From positions 1-32,812 of the forward strand of contig QHNR01000078.1 in assembly GCA_003218475.1 (NCBI GenBank): a DNA stretch of 32,812 nucleotides. Direction: 5' to 3'. The number at the start of each line of letters is the position of its first letter. Position 1 is the stretch's first letter. The position numbers were made by a program, and so were the translations under genes. The stretch comes from Verrucomicrobiota bacterium. Its GTDB lineage: Bacteria; Verrucomicrobiota; Verrucomicrobiia; Chthoniobacterales; UBA10450. The notes under the pieces are model-generated. The model saw only the letters and a list, made by a program, of their open reading frames with translations, did not search any database and was not told the origin of the DNA. Shown here piece by piece: positions 7,125-14,158 of the stretch.

Positions 7125-7158
7125 GGCTCACACACCAAATGCATTTCGTGTGTGAGCC
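7125..7158 (-). terminator. strong hairpin downstream of surA, possible terminator or repeat
   Basis: GGCTCACACAC pairs perfectly with GTGTGTGAGCC around a 12-base loop. It lies about 107 bases after the surA stop. No long T-run follows, so it may be another repeat rather than a Rho-independent terminator. Confidence 0.35.
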
Positions 7159-7162
7159 AACG

Positions 7163-7208
7163 CCTGCTCGTGATCGTAATCGAATTTGCTCAATCGAGCA
7201 CGAGCAGG
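7163..7208. repeat. CCTGCTCGTG hairpin, related to the repeat at 5701-5784
   Basis: CCTGCTCGTG (7163-7172) pairs with CACGAGCAGG (7199-7208). The loop carries ATCGTAATCG, the same 6-mer vocabulary as the permease-leader repeat. It lies downstream of surA. Confidence 0.6.
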
Positions 7209-7265
7209 ATTAAGAGAGGAGACGGCAGACTGAGGCTAAGCGGAAGAGGAAGAGCAGAATGCGCG

Positions 7266-8255
7266 TCAGAACGTCTTGATGTAAGCCTTTGCGCGCAGGC
7301 CGGCAATCCAGCGTTCCTGAATACTCTGTGCTTCCTCCTGAATCAGTCTCTTCTCGATATCGTCCCGTGCTTCGGCAAGTGAACGCGTAGTGCCGCCGCG
7401 TTTATCTTCGACTTTGATAATATAATAATTGCCAGCGTAATCGATGATGTTGCTGATTCGGCCGACTGGCATATTGAATGCGAATATTTCAAGCGAGGCA
7501 GCCAGAGTGTTGCGCTCGATCCACCCCCAGTCGCCGCCATTGTCGCGGGTGCTGTCTTCGGAATAGACCTGCGCTGTGCGATCGAATTCCGCGCCGCCGG
7601 CCAGCTTACCGAGCACTTCTTCCGCCAGCGCCTTCTGCGCGGGGGCGCTCGCGGTGTCCTTTTGGCCAGGAATCATGATCATTCGCAGCTTGATCTGTTC
7701 CTTGCTGGTGAATTCTTCGTGATGCTTCCTGTAGTAATCTTCGATTTTCGTAGGCGAAATAATCGTGTTCGTCTTGACGTTATGGCTGCGCATGGCCTGC
7801 ACCATTATTCTTTCCAGTTCCTTCTCTTTGAACTCGCCTAACGTGTAATTCTCCGCCTCGAGTGTCTTGATGAAAGTGTTGCGGTCGCCGCCAAAGGATT
7901 CTCGGATGATCTGATGCACCCGGTCGTCGACAATGTGATCCGGGATTTGGTAGCTTTCCTTTTTAAACGCCTGGATCACAAGGCGTCGGTCAATCAAATC
8001 TTTTAAAGCAAGCTCGCGCAGTTCGATCAGCTTCTTTTCCAGTTCCTTGCCGGTGAGCTGCGACCGCAGCAGTTTTTCGCGTGGTGCGGACAATTGCCGA
8101 ACTTGCGAGTAGGTGATGACGTCGCCATTCACAACCGCCGCAATGCCATCTACCACCTGGGCCTCCTCGGCAAATGCAGCGCCACAAAAAGGCCATAGAG
8201 CAAGGCCACAGCCGGTAAGCAAAATGGCGGCAAATGGACGTACAAGATTCCTCAT
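7266..8255 (-). CDS. surA: SurA-like periplasmic peptidyl-prolyl isomerase/chaperone
   Basis: 329 residues. A signal peptide (residues 1-29, cleavage likely after AFA) leads into a SurA N-terminal helical region (VVDGIAAVVNGDVITYSQV, 34-52, and a long helical stretch to about 180). One parvulin-type domain follows (about 185-295, with EFDRTAQVYSED and NGGDWGWIERN). E. coli SurA has two parvulin domains and 428 residues; this is the shorter one-domain type. It is expected to chaperone outer-membrane proteins in the periplasm. An alternative lipobox-like LLTGC at residues 12-16 is noted but the longer signal peptide is preferred. Its ATG overlaps the mfd stop (ATGA, 8255-8252), so the two are translationally coupled. 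pdxA lies next downstream. Confidence 0.85.
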   Translation of the reverse strand: MRNLVRPFAAILLTGCGLALWPFCGAAFAEEAQVVDGIAAVVNGDVITYSQVRQLSAPREKLLRSQLTGKELEKKLIELRELALKDLIDRRLVIQAFKKESYQIPDHIVDDRVHQIIRESFGGDRNTFIKTLEAENYTLGEFKEKELERIMVQAMRSHNVKTNTIISPTKIEDYYRKHHEEFTSKEQIKLRMIMIPGQKDTASAPAQKALAEEVLGKLAGGAEFDRTAQVYSEDSTRDNGGDWGWIERNTLAASLEIFAFNMPVGRISNIIDYAGNYYIIKVEDKRGGTTRSLAEARDDIEKRLIQEEAQSIQERWIAGLRAKAYIKTF

Positions 8256-11200
8256 AATTTTTTAATCAGTGCCTGAATTTCCCGGGGGTACTGATCGATT
8301 TTCGCTGCAACTAAACGGGGAAATTTGCCCGCGACAAGTATAAAATCCCCATGCCGCGTCAACATCAATTTGCGCTCCCGTAATTCCACCCGACTCACTC
8401 CTGATTCCGCTGCGGCGAGCTTGATTTTGATGAGAGCAAATAAATTGTCAACTGCCGGAGGGACCGGCCCAAACCGATCACGCCAATCGCGTTGCAGACG
8501 ATCCAATTGCTCCTGTGAAGTGACCTCCGCGACATTGCGATAGGCTCGTATTCGCAGAGCAGGATCGCTGACATAGGCGACTGGAATGAAAGCGGGAATT
8601 CGCTCGAGGATAGGCGCTTTTCCAAGCGCTTCGGCGGACTGGAGACCGCCGCTCCTTGTTTTTGTGGCTGGAACGTACTCCGCTTCATTTGTGACGACAA
8701 AATCGAGCTGTAAATCGACATCCAATCGGAGCCGCGGTTTCTCACCCTTGAGCTGCGTCACCGCCTGCTTCAGCAACTGGCAATACAAATCGAAACCAAC
8801 CGCTACAATGTGGCCGCTCTGAGCTGTGCCCAGAATGCTGCCTGCGCCGCGAATCTCCAAATCGCGCATGGCGATGCGAAAACCCGCGCCGAGCGAGCTG
8901 TACTGTTTGATGGCGCTGATTCGCTTGCGCGCTGCGCCGATTGTCATCATCTCGCGTGGAAGGAGCAGATAGGCGTATGCCTTGTGCTCGGCTCGGCCGA
9001 CGCGTCCGCGCAATTGATACAAGTCGGCCAGACCAAACTGATCCGCGCGATCGATGATGATGGTGTTTGCGTTGGGGATATCGAGGCCGCTTTCGATGAT
9101 CGTAGTGCAAACGAGCACGTCGGTTTTGCCGGCAATGAAACGGGCCATCACCGCTTCGAGTTCGTCCGCGTCCATCTGGCCATGGCCTATTTCAACTCTG
9201 GCCTGCGGACAAAGATGAACAATCCGGTCCCGCGCGCTCTCGATCGTCGCTACGCGATTGTGCAAAAAAAACACCTGGCCCTGCCGTTCCAATTCGCGAT
9301 CAATTGCGGTGCGAATGATCCGTTCATCGTAGGCTGATACCACGGTTTCTACCGGCAAACGATTGAGCGGCGGCGTCTCAATCGTGGACATATCTTTTAC
9401 CCCCACAAGCGAAAGGTAAAGAGTGCGCGGAATCGGCGTGGCCGAAAGTGTCAGCACATCGACCAGCTTGAAGAGCTCTTTGAACTTTTCCTTGTGAAGA
9501 ACTCCGAAGCGCTGTTCCTCATCGATGATTGCCACGCCAAGGTCCTTGAATACTACGTCGCCGGAGATGAGCCGATGAGTGCCAATGACGATATCAACGC
9601 CGCCTTCGTGTAGCAGTTGTAGCACTTTCTTCTGTTCGGATTGCGAACGAAAGCGGCTGAGCATTTCGATGCGCACCGGGTAATCGAGCATGCGCTGCCG
9701 GAACACTTCGAAATGTTGTTGAGCCAGAACGGTGGTCGGCGCCAGCACGGCTACTTGTTTGCCGGCCATGACCGCCTTGAACGCGGCGCGGACGGCCACT
9801 TCGGTTTTCCCGAAGCCAACGTCGCCACAGATCAGACGATCCATCGGTCGCGGACGTTCCATGTCGATTTTCGCATCAATGATGGCCTTCATTTGATCCG
9901 GCGTTTCGCGAAACGGGAATGAACGCTCAAATTCCGCCTGCCATTTTGTGTCCGGGGCGAATGCGTAACCTGGGTGCATTTGCCGCTCCGCTTGAATCGC
10001 CAACATTTTGCCGGCGTAATCGAAAATGGAAGCCGCAGCTTTTATTTTGGCGCGGGCCCATTTCCCATCGCCGAGCGAGCTTAGCGGCGGCGATTTTTTT
10101 CCCGCGCCGACGTAGCGGGAAACGAGGTACGCTTGCTCGAGAGGGACGTAGAGCTTCGCTTCATCTGCAAATTCGAGTCCGAGAACTTCCTGCTCTTCTT
10201 GTAGCACAGACATCTTGTCTGTGGGGCTAGCGAGCATCTTGCTTGCTGAATCGGCAGACGAGACGCCCGCCGGCCCCACAGGCTGGAAGCCTGTGCTACG
10301 AGGGATTTTTATAAGGCCGAGAAATCGGCCGATGCCGTGCTCAAGGTGCACAACCAAATCGCCTTCGTTCAGTTCGCTAAAGTCGATCTGCGCGCGATTG
10401 CGCTCGGCGCGACGCAAATGCCTGCGCGCATGGACCGCGAATCGCCCAAATAATTCTGCGGCTGAGAGGACGACGAGATTGGCTTCGCGGAAACAAAAGC
10501 CGCGCCGCAACGTTCCTTCGACAAAATCGACGCCTTCAGTTGCGCCTGCCATAATTTCCCGAAAGCGCTCGTTCTCTCCTTCGGTCTGAAAATAAATGAC
10601 GACTCGCGTGTTGTTTGCGCGCCATTCTTTTAAACGTTGGATAAACTGCGCCCGTTTCGCCTCGGCGAGCGCCAGGTCACCGGCCGCAAACTCGCCGATG
10701 TCGCAGTCTTCGAACGCGCCGGTGAAATCTTCCGGACCAGTTTGAATCCAGCCTTCGCTGATCTGGATGTTTGAAGGGGCAACGTCCAGCTTGCCACGCC
10801 GTAACGCCGCGAAGGCGGGCGAGCCCGGCGTCGCAGGAGCTCCGCGCTCCATGTCGGGTTCAATCGCGATTACGAGGTGATTCGGAGCAACGTAATCGCG
10901 AACGAAACCGCTCTGATCGCTGAATAGGAAAGAGCGATCTGGCGAGGCCGCTCCGAGCAAAATAGCGACTGAAGCCAGATCGCGCACGGAGGTTTGACTG
11001 TCGATATCGAACTCGCGTAGCGATTCGATTTGGTCGCCGAAAAATTCCAGCCGGAAGGGCAATGACGCGTGCCACGAATAGAGATCGACAATGCCGCCAC
11101 GGACAGCGAACTGTCCCCGAGTAGTTACTTGGGCGACGCGCTCATAACCGCTGGCCACGAGTTGATCGAGAAGCTGTTCCATCTTTGCGGTTGCGCCGCG

Positions 11201-11749
11201 TCGCAGTTGGCTGACGGCAGATTGGAGCGTGCCGCGCTCTGGCGCGGGTTGATCGAGACTTGCACGCGTCGCGACGATGATACGCGGACCACTGTCGCGC
11301 TCGATCTCCATCAGCAGCGCCAGTCGTTCAGCCGCGATTTCCGGATCGGGTAAAACGTTTTCTACCGCGACAAGCTCGGCTTCCGGCAGGAAAAGCGCGT
11401 CTGGCCGCCAGTTCAGCAAACTCTCGTAAAGCAGTTCTTGAGAATGAACGCTGGGACAGAGGACCCAGATCGTGGAATCGGCAGCGTGACGGTCATCGGG
11501 TGGACGTCCATGGCACGCGTGCGCGATTACGGCGGCCAAGAACGCCTGTGCCGGCTCTATAACGTGCGAAAATTGTACCGGCCATCGAGCCTCTCGTATC
11601 GCGCCAAGTTTGCGCGTGATCGGTTCGCTCGCTGCGACACTTTCCAGAAGCTTTACGCCGACGGATTTTTCCACTAACGAGCTTACGCCAAGTTCTTCCA
11701 GAGTTGTAGCCGCGGCTGTGCCTGCGCCTTCGGCGATTGATGTCGGCAT
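8252..11749 (-). CDS. mfd: transcription-repair coupling factor Mfd
   Basis: 1165 residues from ATG 11749. Mfd removes stalled RNA polymerase and recruits UvrAB. UvrB-like domains lie at the N-terminus. The RNA-polymerase-interacting domain begins with GDLVVHLEHGIGRFLGL (about 465-481). The translocase has Walker A GDVGFGKT near 641, the DEEQ box near 741 and SATPIPRTL. TRG-like motifs (RGRVGRAEHKAYAYLL) and the C-terminal TRCF domain follow. An earlier in-frame GTG at 11773 lies inside a palindrome (11770-11810), so the ATG is preferred. A palindromic repeat (10201-10300) is inserted in frame in the polymerase-interacting domain and encodes STGFQPVGPAGVSSADSAS and more, about 34 extra residues. 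A further small hairpin repeat encodes residues near 1035. aroF lies upstream and surA overlaps downstream. Confidence 0.97.
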   Translation of the reverse strand: MPTSIAEGAGTAAATTLEELGVSSLVEKSVGVKLLESVAASEPITRKLGAIREARWPVQFSHVIEPAQAFLAAVIAHACHGRPPDDRHAADSTIWVLCPSVHSQELLYESLLNWRPDALFLPEAELVAVENVLPDPEIAAERLALLMEIERDSGPRIIVATRASLDQPAPERGTLQSAVSQLRRGATAKMEQLLDQLVASGYERVAQVTTRGQFAVRGGIVDLYSWHASLPFRLEFFGDQIESLREFDIDSQTSVRDLASVAILLGAASPDRSFLFSDQSGFVRDYVAPNHLVIAIEPDMERGAPATPGSPAFAALRRGKLDVAPSNIQISEGWIQTGPEDFTGAFEDCDIGEFAAGDLALAEAKRAQFIQRLKEWRANNTRVVIYFQTEGENERFREIMAGATEGVDFVEGTLRRGFCFREANLVVLSAAELFGRFAVHARRHLRRAERNRAQIDFSELNEGDLVVHLEHGIGRFLGLIKIPRSTGFQPVGPAGVSSADSASKMLASPTDKMSVLQEEQEVLGLEFADEAKLYVPLEQAYLVSRYVGAGKKSPPLSSLGDGKWARAKIKAAASIFDYAGKMLAIQAERQMHPGYAFAPDTKWQAEFERSFPFRETPDQMKAIIDAKIDMERPRPMDRLICGDVGFGKTEVAVRAAFKAVMAGKQVAVLAPTTVLAQQHFEVFRQRMLDYPVRIEMLSRFRSQSEQKKVLQLLHEGGVDIVIGTHRLISGDVVFKDLGVAIIDEEQRFGVLHKEKFKELFKLVDVLTLSATPIPRTLYLSLVGVKDMSTIETPPLNRLPVETVVSAYDERIIRTAIDRELERQGQVFFLHNRVATIESARDRIVHLCPQARVEIGHGQMDADELEAVMARFIAGKTDVLVCTTIIESGLDIPNANTIIIDRADQFGLADLYQLRGRVGRAEHKAYAYLLLPREMMTIGAARKRISAIKQYSSLGAGFRIAMRDLEIRGAGSILGTAQSGHIVAVGFDLYCQLLKQAVTQLKGEKPRLRLDVDLQLDFVVTNEAEYVPATKTRSGGLQSAEALGKAPILERIPAFIPVAYVSDPALRIRAYRNVAEVTSQEQLDRLQRDWRDRFGPVPPAVDNLFALIKIKLAAAESGVSRVELRERKLMLTRHGDFILVAGKFPRLVAAKIDQYPREIQALIKKL
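8632..8651. repeat. small CGGCGG hairpin within mfd
   Basis: CGGCGGACTGGAGACCGCCG is an imperfect palindrome read in frame in mfd as part of RSGGLQSAEALGKAP. It falls in a variable linker between the translocase and the C-terminal domain. It is probably a single REP arm. Confidence 0.5.
10201..10300. repeat. REPIN-like doublet inserted in frame in mfd
   Basis: GTAGCACAGACATCTTGTCTG followed by TGGGGC opens the element; the closing end is its inverted counterpart with a different stem (GCCCCACAGGCTGGAAGCC then TGTGCTAC). Both arms are hairpins. It is translated as Mfd residues about 484-517 without stop or frameshift, between GLIKIPR and QEEQEVLGLEFAD. That is a loop of the RNA-polymerase-interacting barrel. 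Confidence 0.85.
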
Positions 11750-11769
11750 CGTCTTCAGGAGAAGCCGAT

Positions 11770-11810
11770 CCACCTTTGCGCAAGGTGGAACGCGTTGTCC
11801 TCAACGCGTT
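11770..11810. repeat. double palindrome upstream of mfd
   Basis: CCACCTTTGCGCAAGGTGG (11770-11788) is a near-perfect palindrome. It is followed by AACGCGTT-GTCCTC-AACGCGTT (11789-11810), two copies of a self-complementary octamer. It lies in the 87-base gap between aroF and mfd and contains the alternative GTG start of mfd. It could be a REP element or an operator; the repeat explanation is favoured. Confidence 0.6.
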
Positions 11811-11836
11811 GGGACCAATTCGCTGGGACGAAATTC

Positions 11837-12850
11837 TTACAGCGCGCGCCCGATGGCTACGGCGACCGCGCGAAGGCGCGGAACGAGCCCGGCGAAAATT
11901 TCCGGCGTGAGCGCCTGGTTGCCGTCGCTCTTGGCCATTTCCGGAGAATCGTGCACCTCGATCATGAGCGCGTCCGCGCCGGCAGCGACTGCGGCGAGAC
12001 ACATCTGCGGGACAAATTCGCGCAGGCCAAGCGCATGCGTCGGATCGACAACGACTGGCAGATGCGTTTTGGACTTCAAGATTGGAACAGCGCTAAGATC
12101 GAGCGTGTAGCGGGCGGCCGTCTCAAACGTGCGAATCCCGCGCTCGCAGAGGACAACGTTAGGGTTACCTTCGTTAAGAATGTATTCCGCGCTCATGATC
12201 AGGTCATAAACCGTGGCGCTGAATCCGCGCTTGAGCAGCACGGGAAGTGTGCTGCGGCCGACTTCTTTCAAGAGAGAAAAATTGTGCATGTTCCGGGTGC
12301 CGACCTGCAGGCAGTCTGCGTACTTCTCGATCATGGAGAGATCGCGAGGGTCCATGACTTCAGTAACCACGGGCAAGCCCGTCTTCGCGCGCGCTTCGGC
12401 GAGAAAGCGAAGTCCCTCTTCGCGTAACCCCTGAAAACTATATGGGGAAGTCCGCGGTTTAAACGCGCCGCCGCGCAAAATCTTTGCGCCAGATTCTTTC
12501 ACGATCGTCGCGATCGACTGAATTTGTTCTCTACTTTCAACTGAGCACGGACCGCAAATAAGGACAACATCCTCGTGTTCGCCCAGGCGCACGTCGCCAA
12601 TTGCCACACAGGAGGAGCCGCGCGAGTCGCGCGCGGCAAGTTTGTATGGCTTCAACACCGGGATGATTGCTTCCACGCCCGCCATCGCGGCAATCGGCTT
12701 TTCGCGCAGGAGCGCCTCCGGCCCAATTACGCCGATGATCACGCGCGATGCGCCACGGCTGATTTGTGCCTCAAGCCCAAACTCGCGTACGCGCGTAACG
12801 ATCCGCTGGATCTGTTCCTCAGTGGCGTTTGGTTGCGTAATGACGATCAT
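11837..12850 (-). CDS. aroF: 3-deoxy-7-phosphoheptulonate (DAHP) synthase, type I-beta
   Basis: 337 residues. It condenses phosphoenolpyruvate and erythrose-4-phosphate, the first step of the shikimate pathway. An N-terminal ferredoxin-like regulatory domain (1-70, [18 protein letters not shown]) precedes the barrel. This is the type I-beta layout known from Thermotoga, where the extra domain mediates feedback inhibition by aromatic amino acids. Family motifs include [55 protein letters not shown] and VVDPTHALG, which carry the metal and phosphate ligands. It heads the aroF-mfd-surA-pdxA run. Start is the ATG at 12850. Confidence 0.95.
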   Translation of the reverse strand: MIVITQPNATEEQIQRIVTRVREFGLEAQISRGASRVIIGVIGPEALLREKPIAAMAGVEAIIPVLKPYKLAARDSRGSSCVAIGDVRLGEHEDVVLICGPCSVESREQIQSIATIVKESGAKILRGGAFKPRTSPYSFQGLREEGLRFLAEARAKTGLPVVTEVMDPRDLSMIEKYADCLQVGTRNMHNFSLLKEVGRSTLPVLLKRGFSATVYDLIMSAEYILNEGNPNVVLCERGIRTFETAARYTLDLSAVPILKSKTHLPVVVDPTHALGLREFVPQMCLAAVAAGADALMIEVHDSPEMAKSDGNQALTPEIFAGLVPRLRAVAVAIGRAL

Positions 12851-13201
12851 ATTTTTGGCGGCGGGATCATCAGAATGACGTGGTCAGAAATTTTCTGCAA
12901 GCCCAGATACGAGACCGCGAAAAACCAGGTGCTCATCCTTATCGGTTGGATGTTCATGTGGAATGGAACGACTGCGGAGTGCTGTATGGTCGCCTCCGGC
13001 TTCAAAAAGAGACGAGCAGAGCATAGGTTTATTCAGGGTCAGTCGGAGGGCTCCGACCCCTCACCTTTGTCCTCTCCCCTTATCCAAGGGGAGAGGCGAG
13101 AAGGCCCCACGAAGCTGTCTCGAGATGTCGTGAACGGGTTCGGAGTGAACTGCTTCGTTGCACGCCAACTGCCGACCAACGAACACCAACCTTAAAGAGC
13201 C
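12851..13201. other. intergenic region with hairpins, no supported gene
   Basis: 351 bases between aroF and the L,D-transpeptidase, both on the minus strand. Visible structures are GGTCGGAGCCCTCCGAC-type complementarity near 13038-13060 and the perfect hairpin at 13071-13096. Plus-strand frames across it continue from antisense of aroF and lack protein-like composition. The aroF promoter must lie here but I cannot point to a clear -35/-10 pair. Confidence 0.5.
13071..13096. repeat. CCTCTCCCCTT hairpin, downstream of the transpeptidase gene
   Basis: CCTCTCCCCTT and AAGGGGAGAGG form an 11-base perfect stem with a four-base loop (ATCC). It is flanked by CTCACCTTTGT and GCGAGAAGGCCC. The sequence resembles a widespread bacterial intergenic repeat. 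It could also act as a transcription stop for the gene ending at 13202, although no T-run follows. Confidence 0.55.
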
Positions 13202-13813
13202 TTAATTGGTGATCGTGACGGGCGTTCCGACTGAGACTGATCTAAAGAAATTTTCGGCCATGAATTCAGGCATGCGGATACAGCCGTGTGACGCCGGATA
13301 CCCCGGCAAATAACCTGCGTGCATGCCCGTCCCTGACACGATGCGCATGAAGTACGGCATCGGCGTGCCTCTGAAGTGAGCGCCCGGCGGTTTCGGATCC
13401 TTTTTCACATCGACGTTGGGCACGACGACATTTCCCCCCGAATCGACATAGTCGCCGAATAAGCTGGAGACGTGGTCTTTGTCTTTTTGAATAATTTTAA
13501 ACTGTCCAATGGGAGTGTTTAGTCCCTCCCGGCCGGTGGACAGTTGCGAAACGCCGACCAGCACGCCGCCCTTGTAAAAATAGGCGCGCTGTTCTCCCAG
13601 GCTGATTTTCACAGAAGGACTTCCGTTGGAGCTATCCCCGTCCCAGTAGGAGACGGTGTCTCGCGGCGGACCACCCTCGCCGCCGCCGCCGTAAGCCCCG
13701 CCCAGATACTGCGTTCTGGCCGAATAACGCGGGTCTTCGCCGCAACCTGTGACGAGCAAAACGAGACCAACACAGCAAGCTGCTTTCAAAATTCCAAAGA
13801 AGGAGCGACTCAT
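13202..13813 (-). CDS. L,D-transpeptidase (YkuD family) lipoprotein
   Basis: 203 residues from ATG 13813. The N-terminus MSRSFFGILKAACCVGLVLL ends in the lipobox VTGC (Cys24), so it is a lipoprotein anchored in the envelope. A Gly-rich linker (residues 38-50) is followed by the YkuD domain beginning SPSVKISLGEQRAYFYKGG. The domain ends in the catalytic signature HAGYLPGYPASHGCIRMP with His165, His176, Cys178 and Arg180. The family forms 3-3 peptidoglycan cross-links or attaches proteins to peptidoglycan. A longer in-frame start at 13852 would put 13 charged residues before the signal peptide and is less likely. It stands alone, flanked by repeat-rich gaps. Confidence 0.9.
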   Translation of the reverse strand: MSRSFFGILKAACCVGLVLLVTGCGEDPRYSARTQYLGGAYGGGGEGGPPRDTVSYWDGDSSNGSPSVKISLGEQRAYFYKGGVLVGVSQLSTGREGLNTPIGQFKIIQKDKDHVSSLFGDYVDSGGNVVVPNVDVKKDPKPPGAHFRGTPMPYFMRIVSGTGMHAGYLPGYPASHGCIRMPEFMAENFFRSVSVGTPVTITN

Positions 13814-13886
13814 AGAATCTTCGATGGCGTTCTTAATGCGCAAGCTGCGCAAAAAGTCAAGCGGGGCGAACAGGTTTTGCGCTTCC

Positions 13887-14017
13887 GAGGAGCACAGGCT
13901 GCCAGCCTGTTCATCTCGGCAGCTTGCCGAGATGCCTGTTTGTTCAGTGGTCGCCGCGAATCAGAATGTTGCCGGCAAGCTGCCTGCAACTACAGGCCAG
14001 CGGCCTGTGCTCCCCAG
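13887..14017. repeat. intergenic REPIN-like element, copy 2 of the GGGGAGCACAGGC family
   Basis: GAGGAGCACAGGCTGCCAGCC opens and CAGGCCAGCGGCCTGTGC then TCCCCAG closes the element. Inner palindromes include ATCTCGGCAGCTTGCCGAGAT and GTTGCCGGCAAGCTGCCTGCAAC. It lies in the 345-base gap 13814-14158, which has no gene. Confidence 0.8.
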
Positions 14018-14039
14018 AAAGGCGCAATCGTGGCTTCTT

Positions 14040-14152
14040 GTCATCTGAGCGCAGTCGTCTGCCAAGCCGTCGCTCTATGGGAAGGTCTGGAGGAATCTCT
14101 TGCTGGTTTCGGTGAGAGATATTTAGAAAGTCTCCACTTCGGTGGACATGAC
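14040..14152. repeat. degenerate GTCAT...ATGAC hairpin element
   Basis: GTCATCTGAGCGCAGTCG at the left and GTCTCCACTTCGGTGGACAT followed by GAC at the right match the ends of the elements at 17869-17961 and 22593-22678 with several mismatches. GGAGGAATCTCT in the middle also matches. It is an older copy just downstream of the S9 peptidase gene. Confidence 0.6.
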
Positions 14153-14158
14153 AGAGGA

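Noticed and set aside
6459-7382. Plus-strand frame of about 307 codons
   Set aside because: It is antisense to pdxA and surA and runs through intergenic repeats; the composition (many Arg/Cys/Ser) is typical of a shadow frame.
10797-10858. Possible further in-frame repeat in mfd (ERGAPATPGSPAFAALRRGK)
   Set aside because: GC-rich and odd in composition, but I could not find a clear inverted partner, so it is not listed as a repeat.
11750-11773. GTG start of mfd at 11773
   Set aside because: It lies within a palindrome and adds eight residues not expected for the family; the ATG at 11749 fits better. Not fully excluded.
12575-13195. Plus-strand frame of about 206 codons across the aroF start and the following gap
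   Set aside because: Most of it is antisense to aroF, and the remainder crosses the CCTCTCCCC hairpin and lacks protein-like patterning.
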